The notes under the pieces were generated by a model. The model did no database searches and had not been told where the DNA came from. It saw only the letters and a list, made by a program, of their open reading frames with translations. From contig QANY01003844.1 in assembly GCA_003255025.1 (NCBI GenBank), positions 248,001 through 312,000 on the forward strand: a DNA stretch of 64,000 nucleotides. The letters run 5' to 3'. A program made the position numbers and the translations under genes. The DNA is from Datisca glomerata. Its lineage: Eukaryota > Streptophyta > Magnoliopsida > Cucurbitales > Datiscaceae. Below, in pieces: positions 1-9,984 of the stretch (the first letter of the stretch is position 1; each line of letters starts with the position of its first letter).

Positions 1-545
1 ACCTTAATGTTTGACTTATCACAAAAAAAGGGTACCTCCGATAAGTTGTAGAATATATACATGTGCATAACGTTGCACATAAAGCTCGTCACATCATCAG
101 ATAATAGGGGAAAATATGCAGTCAAACACGTCATAAGTAAACGTGATCTTTGTAAATCACGTGGGCTTGGTCGAAATCCTAATAAATCTTCACATATCCT
201 TGGCCAATCTCGATGTGCACTACCCGTTACCGCCATCCCACCAACTGGAAGTTCTAACTATACTTGTGCATCTTGTAGAGTGATAGTACACTCACCATGT
301 GCCATATGAAATATGTGTGTTTCAGGACGTCATCTCTCCACAAAAGATGTGATCAAGTGTCAGTCGAGGGCGATAAACCCAACCCTCGTAACTCCATAAA
401 ATCCAGCATGTATCAAATATGGAATAATACGTCTATGTAGTGGCATGTTCCGATGAACAACTGCAGTATGTCGGCGACAATGTTGGGATCTATGTTGATC
501 TTGTAAATATAACACTGAGCTATCTTGTGGTCCAGGCTCCGTGAT
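1..545 (-). pseudogene. Plant mobile domain (PMD) protein, decayed fragment
   Basis: Read on the minus strand, one frame runs from about 545 to the window edge and matches the N-terminal half of the plant mobile domain family (often annotated 'serine/threonine-protein phosphatase 7 long form homolog'). Landmarks in order: SSVLYLQDQHRSQ, then HAGFYGVTRVGFIALD, ETHIFHM, GECTITLQDAQV, LPVGGMAVTGS, WPRICEDLLG and FFCDKSNIKV. The frame is unbroken by indels but carries three stops, at 330-332 and 360-362 (both TGA at usual Trp positions) and 258-260 (TAG at a usual Gln position). PMD proteins occur both as host silencing factors (MAIL1/MAIN) and inside transposons; the broken frame and repeat-rich surroundings favour a transposon copy. 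The gene continues left of the window. The assignment to the family is firm, the host element is inferred. Confidence 0.8.
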
Positions 546-2070
546 ATCCTGAAAATGAGTGTCATTCGAAATACAATGATTATATTGAATTACATAAAAA
601 TGTATTAGGTCAAATATTACATTGAATTACATAAGTACTGAGTCAAATATTACATTGAATTACATAAAAATGTACTAAGTCAAATATTATGAGTCATTTG
701 AAGATTGTCCTCCATTACGAGAAGGACAATTATTTTTTTCAAATATACTGTAGAATACTCAAAAATCCTTCTTTTAGTCTATACGATAGTGTCATTTATC
801 TCTAGAAGTTGAGTGATTACAGCATGATTACCTGTGACTCCCGTTTGATAGTGTCTGCGATTACCGCGTGTTTCCCTTCGCCTCTACGATAGTGTCCTCT
901 GTCTCCAAACCCTTCTAGTCCAGCAAAGTCATCTCCTCCAGCGAAGCCAAAGCTTCTCTCTCCAACCAGGTATGGCCTCACCCCTTCTTATATCTTTCGA
1001 TCAATATCATGCAAGTTGATTTTTGCTAATTTTAATTGTAGTTAATTTTCTTATGGATTTGTAGCAATAGTTGGTTGTTCTTTAATCTCTACCATGCAAA
1101 AGATATACTTGTTTTTTTTTTCTATTGATTTTAATTGTGCTAGTTGATTTATGCTGATTTTAGTTGTAGTTGATTTGGAGCATGATAACATATATAAATT
1201 GCTTGATGAAAGAATGCCCAATTTTTCAACATACGACTCGGGAACAGATAATGTTGGATGAGACAGCGATATTTGTATACCCAATCGTTCTTACTACATT
1301 ACTTTTGGTTAATTTAAGTTGTCATTGAAGACTATACTCCTCCATTCTTGGTACAATCTAAGTTCCAATGTTATAGGTTGCTCAGAATAAGATATATTAG
1401 TCCATATTAGAGTTTGGCTAAGAACCTGCTTCGGGGGCATGGAAGAAGGGCGATTCCACCAACTAGGCTATGCCTCAGTTTGCAGTATGTTATATGTGTT
1501 AAAAATACTCTTTCTTTCTTGAATCTTGTTATACCCAACATTTACTTTGCAAAAAGTCAAGATAGTTTGGTACCTTAATCAGAATTATGTTACTTCCTGC
1601 TTATTCATTTTGTGAAATGTTGTACTTAATAATGTTGTAATTTTCATTGTGCTTGTTGTCTACTAATTTCTACCAGACTTGATGTTTGGTTTATTCATAT
1701 TCACATTTTACCAGATCTTCATCCATGCAGATATCTGATAGAACAAAGTACTTTTCATTTGTATTAGCTTTCCTATTCTTATACTATAATGCATGATTAG
1801 AATTCAACTCCTTTAAGTTAGTCAGTGGGCCAAATAGATCTATTCTTGGTTCAATAACCACTACCAACTTCCTTAATCCTTAGGTTCTATGATATTTTTT
1901 GTTAACTATTTTTGTTTCTAGTTATGATTGTGTCTAACATTTTCTTCAATACTCTAATTTGAATTCTATGTGGGTTTATTTTTCTCAGGATGACCTTGCA
2001 TTTAAACTTGAGTGTGTGCATCCATATCTAGATGGTGTTTATAACCCACGGAACTGTAGTTGTCGAAAGA
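546..2070. other. Gene-free stretch with a short tandem repeat
   Basis: No gene recognised. At about 583-690 there are three tandem copies of a roughly 38-bp AT-rich unit containing ttgaattacataa and gtcaaatatta. The remainder is AT-rich with no coding signal on either strand. Lying between the PMD remnant and the inverted repeat, it may be interior or intron sequence of the same element. Confidence 0.4.
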
Positions 2071-2074
2071 GTTT

Positions 2075-3562
2075 ATATTAGTTAGAGAAGAATTGAAAGA
2101 GTATCGATGTTTTTGAAGTTTCGAGGAAGAGCATCGATCGGAGAGAGAAACCAAGGCCAAGCACCCATTAGCATGACATTGAAGACTCTAGATTTTAAGA
2201 TATTTATTATGTCATTAGAGAGTTGTTGTATAGGATGTGAATCAATGTTGATACTTATTATGTTATTAGAGAGTTGTAGTTGTATAACATGACATTGTGA
2301 CTCTTTGTTGGAATTTGATAATGCTTATATATTATTCTGTTTTGACTCATGATTACAGACCCCATATTACCTTATTTCTGTTTTCCCTACTAGACCATGG
2401 TCTAGTAAAAAATATTCTGCTAGACCATGGTCTAGCGACCTGGCATGTGAAAAAATTATTTATGTCTTGGGATGATCTTCTATTGTTAATGCATGTTGTT
2501 TGGGATGTCATAATTACATACCTCATATTTCTCTATTTTTGTTTGTTCTGCTAGACCATGGTCTAGCAGAAAATGATTCTACTAGACTATGGTCTAGCAA
2601 GTGTTATTTTTAACACACAACTGCTAAATCATGGTCTATCATAATAGACCATGGTCTAGCAACCTAGCAAATGAAAATTTTATTTACATTTTTGGATGAT
2701 CTTAAATTATTAATGCATGTTGTTTAGATGTCATAAATACAGACCATATATGGTCATGTTTCTGTTTGCTCTGCTAGATCATGATCTAGTATAAAATATT
2801 CTACTAGACCATGGTCTAGCAAGTGTTGATTTTAACACAAAACTGCTAGACCATGGTCTAGCATAACATTTTTTGCTAGACCATGGTTTAGCAGAGCAAA
2901 CAGAAACAGGGCAATATAGGGTCTATAATTATGACATCTCAAACAACCTGCATTAACAATATAATCATCCTAAAATAAAAATATTTTTTTCACGTGTCAG
3001 GTCACTAGACCATGATCTAGCAATTTTTTGTTAAAATTAACACTTGCTAAACCATGGTAATATTTTCTGCTAGATCATGGTCTAGCAAAGTAAACAGAAA
3101 ACAAGGTAATATAGGGTCTGTAATCATGACATCCCAGATAATTGATCTATTCTTGCATTAACAATATAAGATCATCCCAAACAATTGACCGTTCCTCCAT
3201 TAACAGTATAATATCATCTCAAAACTGAACAATATCTAAGTAGATTCAAATTTTTAACAGAGACCGAATAATATCTAAATAGATTCAAATTCCTAATAGA
3301 GACTGAATAATATCTAATCATATTCAAATTCCAACAAAGAGTCACAATGTCATGCTATACAACAACAACTCTCTAAAACATAATAAACATCAACATTGAT
3401 TTATATCTCATATAACAACTATCTGATAACATAATAAACATCCTAAAATCTAGAGTCTTCAATGCCATGCCTATGGGTGCTTGGCCTTGGTTTCTCTCTC
3501 CGATCAGTGCTCTTCCTCGGAACTTCAAAAACATCGGTACTCTTTCAACGCTTCTCTAATTG
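2075..3562. repeat. Long inverted repeat filled with 16-bp palindromes
   Basis: The outer ends are inverted copies: about 2075-2200 (gaagagcatcgatcggagag region) is the reverse complement of about 3450-3562, with mismatches, and the interior arms also pair around a centre near 2850. Inside sit at least five perfect copies of ctagaccatggtctag (for example 2390-2405, and near 2428, 2551, 2803 and 2848) plus about eight diverged ones. The linkers are also repetitive, with gtgttaattttaacac-like palindromes between copies. Such a structure would fold into a long hairpin if transcribed. It looks like the interior of a non-autonomous or composite transposon. The palindrome recurs in PERK intron 1. 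Confidence 0.75.
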
Positions 3563-3765
3563 ATCCACACCCTTTCGTGAACTACTAAATTGTTGGGAAG
3601 GATACTTCTCCATAGTTGATACAAACTTTTTGAGGTGGATATACTCATGATGCAACTCTAGATTACAATGGTCCCTCATTTAAGCCAAAGTGGTTCATAC
3701 TTCTCTTTGTATAGTTCCCACAATTGCGTACCATGAGAGCAATCAACTACTTCATCAGAAGCTCC
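3545..3765 (-). pseudogene. C-terminal exon of an unrecognised gene, frameshifted
   Basis: On the minus strand a plausible acceptor (tttgtag) at 3766 opens a frame beginning GASDEVVDCSHGTQLWELYK. It shifts by one base near 3680 and continues as LELHHEYIHLKKFVSTMEKY to a TGA at 3545-3547. The same tail, more diverged, can be read outwards from the left arm of the inverted repeat near 2050-2110, so the end of this gene was duplicated head-on when the repeat formed. I do not recognise the family. It is probably part of the transposon that also carries the PMD gene, since all pieces read on the minus strand. Confidence 0.4.
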
Positions 3766-3785
3766 CTACAAACAGATAAGTACCA

Positions 3786-4618
3786 AATTCAGAGATGATT
3801 AATTTACATTCAAGTCCTCATTTCTTTTTCCAAAGAACATCTTAGGTAACCTCATAATGAACCAAAGAAATAAATAGGAAATTATAAATGAGAAGTATGA
3901 TAAGAATTTTGGCTTACATGAATGACAAAAAACGGGCATATAATAATTTATCAACTAAGCAATATCGCAACATAGAGATGAAGAGAAAAACAGAGAAGAA
4001 AGTAATGGAATTTATACCTTTATAAATGTAGAACCAGTACGAATGCTTAACAAGATACATGACTCTTAAGCCAGAGAGTATAAGACTGTATAGGAAAACA
4101 ATTCTTAAGCGAGGCAACTGAGCTGCGAGATCCAAAGTCGGACCACTTCCAGCTGATTGGAAGGGAAAAATATAAAGGAAAGATAGGAAGAAATCTAACT
4201 CTTGCAAATAGTGAAGGGGTGAAGCCATACTGGTCGGAGAGAGAAGCTTCCGTATTTGAACGATAATTGCAACTTCGTTGGAGACTGAGGTTTCGAACAG
4301 CAATCGTAAACAATCACGTAACTTCGCTGAAACAAGGGAGATTACTGCGGAGATGGAGGGAGGTGGAGATGAAGGAAGGCAGAGACGAAGGGAATAGCAG
4401 AGAGAGTTCTTCGCAGAAATAAAGGTTTCACAGAGAGTGATTTTGGGAGAAAGTGAGGGAGGGGACTCAAATGAAATTTCTATACTATAAAGATTAAATA
4501 AGTCTTTTACCATATAAAAAAATCTACAAATCCTTCTAAAGGTGTTAATATCCTTAAAAGAATCTAAAGGACGTTACCAAAATGAGAACTTGAAAATTTT
4601 CAGAATCTGAAAATTTCC
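3786..4618 (-). mobile_element. Probable terminal region of the palindrome-bearing element
   Basis: The stretch ends at 4618 with gaaaatttccc. Its reverse complement, gggaaattttc followed further in by a ctttagattcttttaagg-type block, matches the start of the small element in PERK intron 1 at 51257. An 18-bp direct repeat (ttaccaaaatgagaactt) lies on both sides of the last 25 bp or so. A 199-codon open frame on the minus strand (3914-4513) has no recognisable domain and low-complexity Ser/Leu composition, so I do not call it a gene. The left end of the element is not visible and may lie before position 1. Confidence 0.4.
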
Positions 4619-4640
4619 CTTACCAAAATGAGAACTTCCC

Positions 4641-5806
4641 ACCTTAGCTAACTCGCATCTCTCTCGATCATATCAGTAGCTCTCTCGCAGAACCTAGCTC
4701 TCTCTCTCTCAGCTTAAAGTTTTGCATTCAACAATTGCAGCTTATGGACCTTTTAGTATTGTAGAGATTTTTTCGGACAAACTTTTGTCATTGTATATAT
4801 TAAACTCTAGATTGTGAGTTTTGATTTTACAGTCCCATGTTAGAGGAGTTTTCAGCAGCTAATAAGCAAGCTCCTAATAATATGAAGCATTTTATTCTTA
4901 CAAGCATAAGGAAACTTGCTGAAACTTCTGATTTAATTTGTTTATTCCTTTCATCATGTAAGGCAAAAAGATGGATTTGCATATCTATCATTTTACACAC
5001 AAATACATTTGCATTTGCTGGGATTTCTTAGGATCTTTGGTTGTTTTCCGTCTATAAGTTCTACTGTTACTGTTACTAGTGTATGTTTCTTTCCTCTCTA
5101 GTTCACTTAATACCAAGTTATTTGAATTTACGTAGATTAAGTTAAAACTTGTTTAGTTGAGAACTAGAGGTTTGGAGAGTATGAATTTTTATTTTGTGAT
5201 AATGATTTGCCAGTTATCTGCTGTTATTCTTTTCAAGCTTATTGTTGCTTAATCTAAATTTAAAGCACTTTATATACACAAATTACATAACACAGTTTCT
5301 TTGCAAGCTTATTGTTGCTTAATCTAATTTAAAGCACTTTATGTACACAAATTACATAACACAGTTGCAATATGCCAGCTGTGATTGTTTGATGCATACT
5401 CAAGGACATATGATCTCTTAGATGAGCAAATATACATTTTTAGAGTTTGGTTCTTGAACTATTAAATTGGATTGATATTACTAGTTTATTTACTTGGACA
5501 AGCACTTGTATCTTTCTAGACTTCTAAAAAATTTCAGTGAAGAAGTTTTCGTGTCTATTAGCAATGGTTGTGCATTCATAGGCTGCAACAATGCATACTT
5601 TTTAGGATAGCCTTTGCTCTAGGCGTTGTAAGGTTGCTAGAATGATTGTATGACTAGTAGAAGATATTTATGAATATGCTATCTTTTGGTTTGGGAATAA
5701 GTTTTCGTGTATGTTCTCTACTATGTTAAATGAGCGTTTTAGGCATGTATTTACAGCTAAGACCAAAGATTTTGACTTTTCTTTCCCTTTCCTGTCAATG
5801 TTTCAG
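4641..5806. other. Gene-free stretch with CT-rich tract
   Basis: Includes a CT-rich tract near 4665-4715 that resembles a plant 5' leader and a short unrecognised frame at 4837-5031. I see no domain. A local tandem duplication lies at 5232-5368 (listed separately). It may contain 5' exons of the bHLH remnant that follows, but none could be matched. Confidence 0.3.
5232..5368. repeat. Tandem duplication, about 68-bp unit, two copies
   Basis: Two adjacent copies of a unit running from caagcttattgttgcttaat to aaattacataacacagtt, differing by a few bases and one A. Recent slippage or unequal exchange is the simple explanation. Confidence 0.85.
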
Positions 5807-5981
5807 CAAATGATCAGGGTGGAGGAAACAGAGAAGGGTTTTCTAATAAATGTGTTCAGTGGTAAGAGTTGTAGTGGGTCGCTTGTTTTAATGTTGGAAG
5901 CTTATAGAGCTAGGTCTTGATGTGCTGCATGCTAGGATTTCATGTTCTGCCAAATTTCATTTAGAAGCTCTTGGACTAAAG
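5807..5981 (+). pseudogene. bHLH transcription factor C-terminal (ACT-like) exon, broken
   Basis: After a good acceptor (gtttcag at 5800-5806) the frame gives MIRVEETEKGFLINVFSGKS followed by CSGSLVLMLEA. A one-base shift at about 5900 then restores ELGLDVLHARISCSAKFHLE and ALGLK, ending at a consensus donor (aag|gtaaga) at 5981/5982. This two-block pattern, a strand-forming segment and then LEA..ELGLDVL.AR.SC, is the C-terminal ACT-like dimerisation domain of plant bHLH proteins near bHLH35/bHLH27. No basic or HLH region was found nearby. The single exon with intact splice sites and a frameshift is best read as a captured or relict gene fragment. The frameshift could also be a sequencing error. 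Confidence 0.55.
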
Positions 5982-6844
5982 GTAAGAGACATGTATACAG
6001 ATAAATACTGTCAGTGAGTTAGTAAAAAATCAGGTAAGTCTTAATATAATAATTGTAATAAATTTTAAATAGTTATGCTTTTAACACTCTTCTTATGATA
6101 TAAGGTCCAACCAAGTGAAGAACCATCAAATGCTTTTTAACACTCTTCTGTGTGCTGGATTTTCCTCTTTGTGTGCTAGATTTTCCTCTTTGTGTGCTGG
6201 ATTTTCCTTTTTGCTGTCTTAGATCTTTTATTTTTGGGTTGACTCTGATTTATGCTATGATTTTCCTCTTTGTGTGCTGGATTTGGTATTTGAGTTTATG
6301 TTTGTGTAGGTGATGACTGATGCAAATGCATAGTCTAACTTGGTGTGATTTTTGAATGACTCTCTTTTACTAGTAAGTTAGAATCTAAGATCAGTATTTG
6401 AATCTAATTTGAAGTTTGGTTACCTTTTTTTGAGCGTTTAATATATTTTTATCAGAATATATGCGTGTGCTTCGATAGGAAGGATTGTTTGTTGATTTAG
6501 ACTTGAGAATTTCTGATGAGGTTAAACGTTGATTTGGTGTTGTTCATCGCCGTTTGGGGTATGTGGTTGGTAGAAGAACAGAAAGTAAATAGAGCTTTTC
6601 TTTTATACCTTTCTTCCACGTGTAAGTCGAAGTTTTGGGTACTCTTTTAGTACTGATCTAACTTGTTGAGCCATTTCACTCCATTTCTGTATTTTTCATG
6701 ACAAAAATACATTAAAAACATTAAATAAAAATTTATTAACAATTAAAATAATAAAGAAGATAATAATAATTTCATTAATTATTTGTCAATGATCCTAATT
6801 ATACTTTTTCATCAACACAGCGAAAATGTACTGAAAGACAGAAC
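5982..6844. other. Gene-free stretch with tgtgctggattttcctc repeats
   Basis: Contains four or five imperfect copies of a short unit, tgtgctggattttcctcttt, at about 6150-6290. The rest is AT-rich. Nothing coding was recognised. Confidence 0.4.
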
Positions 6845-7081
6845 CTGTTATGTTCCACGTTTGCTCCTGGAGTTGTTTTGTTTTCTCAGCTAGTTGTTTA
6901 TAAACCTGAAGATTTTTACATTGGAAACAAAATCAGGATTCAGTTAGTTGCTTAAATTGTGTCATGGAAATTCTTAAAGTTGAAGACTGAGAACACGACG
7001 AACCTTGTCGATCATCAGAAGGAATTCACTAGCGGGTTGAAATAGAATAGCCTGACTATCCTTCACGCCAAATATGTCCAT
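6845..7081 (-). pseudogene. Two-exon fragment of a short coiled-coil protein, unrecognised
   Basis: On the minus strand an ATG at 7081 opens a 26-codon exon (7004-7081; begins MDIFGVKDSQAILFQPASEF) with a donor (aag|gttcgt). After a 98-bp intron with acceptor cttcag, a 61-bp exon (6845-6905) continues in frame as VYKQLAEKTKQLQEQTWNIT to a donor (acag|gttctg). The second exon is coiled-coil-like. I could not find further exons or assign a family. The sequence around the ATG (gtccatggtttttaattaat) is repeated at 7079-7098 and 7155-7174. It may be a captured gene fragment like the bHLH exon nearby. Confidence 0.3.
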
Positions 7082-7574
7082 GGTTTTTAATTAATGATTT
7101 TGTTTTCTGTACTTCCTAAAGATTTATGCGCTAATCTCCTTCATGTCAAATATGTCCATGGTTTTTAATTAATGATCTGGTTGTTGTTTGTTGTAGATTT
7201 GTATATGCACTGAATTATTTTTTACTCGTTTCAATATCTTTTGCAGGCTCACACCATAAAAATGATGGAAAGAAAGTTCGTTTTATGAAACACGACTTCT
7301 TTTGGTTGGAACATGTTGGAGGAGACATGTTGCATTTTGAATTAGTAATTTTTTCGTACTTATAAATTAGATTTTAGATGAGTTTAAGTGAAACTTGAAA
7401 AAAAACTTGTTGATCTTTGTGGTTTTTATGAAACAATTTATAAGAATCTGTTATATCCTTTATATATTATTTAGAGTTTTCTTTTTATTTATGAGTACGT
7501 TTTAATTCTAAAATGTTATTTCTTACATGTGGTATTAAAATCGACATGAGTAAAATTGAATAGCGGACAAAATT
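7082..7574. other. Gene-free AT-rich stretch
   Basis: Holds the second copy of a roughly 38-bp block (cttcatgtcaaatatgtcca onwards, 7139-7175) also present at 7059-7097. Nothing else was recognised. Confidence 0.3.
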
Positions 7575-7880
7575 TTGTAAAAGACCTAACATGTTTTATA
7601 AGAGACAGAAAATCCTATAAAATATTAAATTTTTCATAGAACATCAACAGGGGTAAAGACCCTTAAAGATTTTTTTTATAGGGGCAAAAACCTATAAAAG
7701 ACCTGATTTTTATGGGGCAAAGACTTCTGTAAAAAGTCCGGTCTTTTATAGGGGCTTCCGAACGCTGCAAAAATTGGGAGATCTATTACAGCTCTCGGAG
7801 AAATAAGATTAACCGAAACATTATAAAAAGTCTTTTACAAGGATTTTGGCTCCCTGTAAAAGACATTTTCTGTTGTAATG
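7575..7880 (-). mobile_element. CACTA-type transposon end with subterminal repeats
   Basis: Read on the minus strand from 7880 the sequence begins cattacaacagaaaatgtct, close to the CACTACAA(C/G)AAAA terminus of plant En/Spm (CACTA) elements with the second C changed to T. It is followed by repeated copies of gtcttttacaggg / gtcttttataggggc and their inverse, the usual subterminal transposase-binding repeats. No transposase and no opposite end could be identified, so this is a truncated or decayed copy. Confidence 0.5.
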
Positions 7881-8009
7881 GGATCCGTATGAATAATGAG
7901 ATTAATGTGAGACTTCATATAAAATTGCATGTGTTTGCTTGAATCAGGAGGATCTCTTGGACAATTTGTCTAAGAACCCATTTTTCTCAAATGGATTATT
8001 AGGTTATCA

Positions 8010-8175
8010 ATTGATCAAGAGATAATGCATTTGCGACATGGGTTACTGGTTACAATTTGGACTCTCAATGACGAAGTGGAATATTTGATAATTGATCAAG
8101 AGATAATGCATTTCCGACATGGTTACTGGCTACAATGTGGACTCTCAACTACGAAGTGGAATATATGATAAGGAG
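8010..8175. repeat. Tandem duplication, about 83-bp unit, two copies
   Basis: Two adjacent copies running from attgatcaagagataatgca to acgaagtggaatat, with about six differences. No coding content. Confidence 0.85.
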
Positions 8176-8974
8176 TTGCATTGAAGAGAACTATTTGTGT
8201 ATTGAAAGAAAATGTTGAAATTAACGCTTGATGAGAAAAAATTCCATCTAAAAAAGATTCGTTGACTTGATATATGTTTGTATGGCTATAGAGAATTGCC
8301 TAATATGCTTGTATAGCATATTGGGGTTTTTTTAAAACTATATGGCATATTGGGTTGGTTTGTGTTGTTCTACCTAATAACTCTAAGAAATTAGAGTTAT
8401 CCTTGCATTTTCAAGTTTAATTCATTAGTAATCTTAGGATGATGCTTCAATTTCAAGTCTTATTTGTGTCATTTTCTTATTGATAGTTGTCTTTTAGAGT
8501 TTAGCTACATTTTTAGTTTAAGTGGTAGATTTTGATAAATTTAAGCATAAGGATGTGTTTTTGTGAAGGGATTCTTGAAAGAGCAGTGGGTGAAGAGGAT
8601 GTTGTAGCATGGAAGTCTATATCGCTATAGCAGCACATATGCACACCTGGCATGGACTTTGTCGTTTAGTCCAGCTGGCGCTCGAAAAGGAAGAAAAGCT
8701 CGCTCCCCCCCCCCCNAACCCCCCCCCCCCCCCCCCCAAAGTTATTTATCCAGTTGGCACTAGTGCTTTCTCTGTGGTTCTCGCTGCAACTGTTGCTCGA
8801 CAGGTGTCCCTACTGGAAGTTGAAGCCCTAATTTGGAGGTTCCATATATAGCAAGTACATTTTTCTAGGAGAATGAGCCGGCACCTTTGCTGAGAATTAT
8901 GGAACATTTTATATAGAAGAAAGGGAAGGAAAATGACAAAAAAGGCAAGAAGGGATGCACGGAAGAAGACAAAT
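8176..8974. other. Gene-free stretch with C-homopolymer gap
   Basis: A run of C broken by one N at 8706-8737 marks unresolved sequence. The small open frame across it (8609-8851) is an artefact of that run. No gene recognised. Confidence 0.5.
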
Positions 8975-9830
8975 GGGAGGATATTCATTTATTCTCCATT
9001 CTATTTTCATATTGCCCTTCTTTAATTTAATGTATCTTCTTCTCTATACTTTATTTCTATAAGCTTGACAATGGCTATGGTTGTATTCGAATTTGCTCTT
9101 AAGCTGGGTACGAGCTAAAACTCTTAAGCTAGTATGGTTAATGAACCTTAAAGTTTTTATTCTTAATTAATGAAATTCATTTTGACCATTTCTTAAAATC
9201 ATTTAATTCAAGGTTATTTAATGCTTATTCTTATTACTGGTTGGCCACCTTTAGTAAGATAAAAGTTAGGTTGAATACTGGAAGAGTTTAATCCAATAGA
9301 GATAGCTTGAATGATACTCGATACTTCCATCTTATAGGCATATATGCTCACCCTGTAAACCGATCAACCAAACTGAAAAATAAGTAATTCTAATCTCGCA
9401 ATAGGTTAGGAATAATTTAATTAAGTTTAGGGTTAATAGTTGCAAGGATGGAAATCTTTTGCACATATTAAGTTGGGGTTAATGATATTAACAAGTTGCA
9501 GCAGACTAAATAAATTTGATTCAGAATATTAATGATAAGGGGATTTAACCATTCTAGCTCATTTGACCATTAATTACACCAACATTACTTTGTTGTATGT
9601 TCAATACTCTGCAAGTGTTACTCAGAATTATCTTACTATAATAATACCTTTCAATTTATTCTTAGATTAGTTAAACTCAAGATTAATTTTGTTACTCTGA
9701 TCCAATTAGATTTTAGCTTGATCTAATTAATTACCTTGTTTTTCCATCAATCCTTATGAAGAATGATACTTACTTATCACTTTATTAATTGTTAATGACA
9801 AGTTCACTTGCGTACATATCACACACAACA
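8975..9830 (+). repeat. 5' LTR of the Gypsy element
   Basis: Directly repeated at 12340-13158. Shared blocks include tttattctccattctatttt, gagctaaaactcttaagcta and cacttgcgtacatatcacac. It carries a block near 9350-9400 that is absent from the right copy. Ends with acacaaca, giving a CA terminus. Confidence 0.75.
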
Positions 9831-9984
9831 CGTTTTTAGAGTCGTTGTTGGGCCTTAAGCGAGAAACTTAGTTATTGGATCAACATAAATCTAGTTAGTG
9901 AGTTATAGTACTAAAAGCTGTTGCTACTGCTATATTGTAGAAACTTGGATTTCATTTTATGTGCGTGCAATAATTACTTGATTT

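Noticed and set aside
3914..4513. 199-codon open frame on the minus strand
   Set aside because: Low-complexity Ser/Leu composition with no motif, overlapping a transposon end and other frames.
8609..8851. 80-codon frame containing a Pro run
   Set aside because: The Pro run is the C-homopolymer with an N, a sequence artefact; no domain elsewhere in it.
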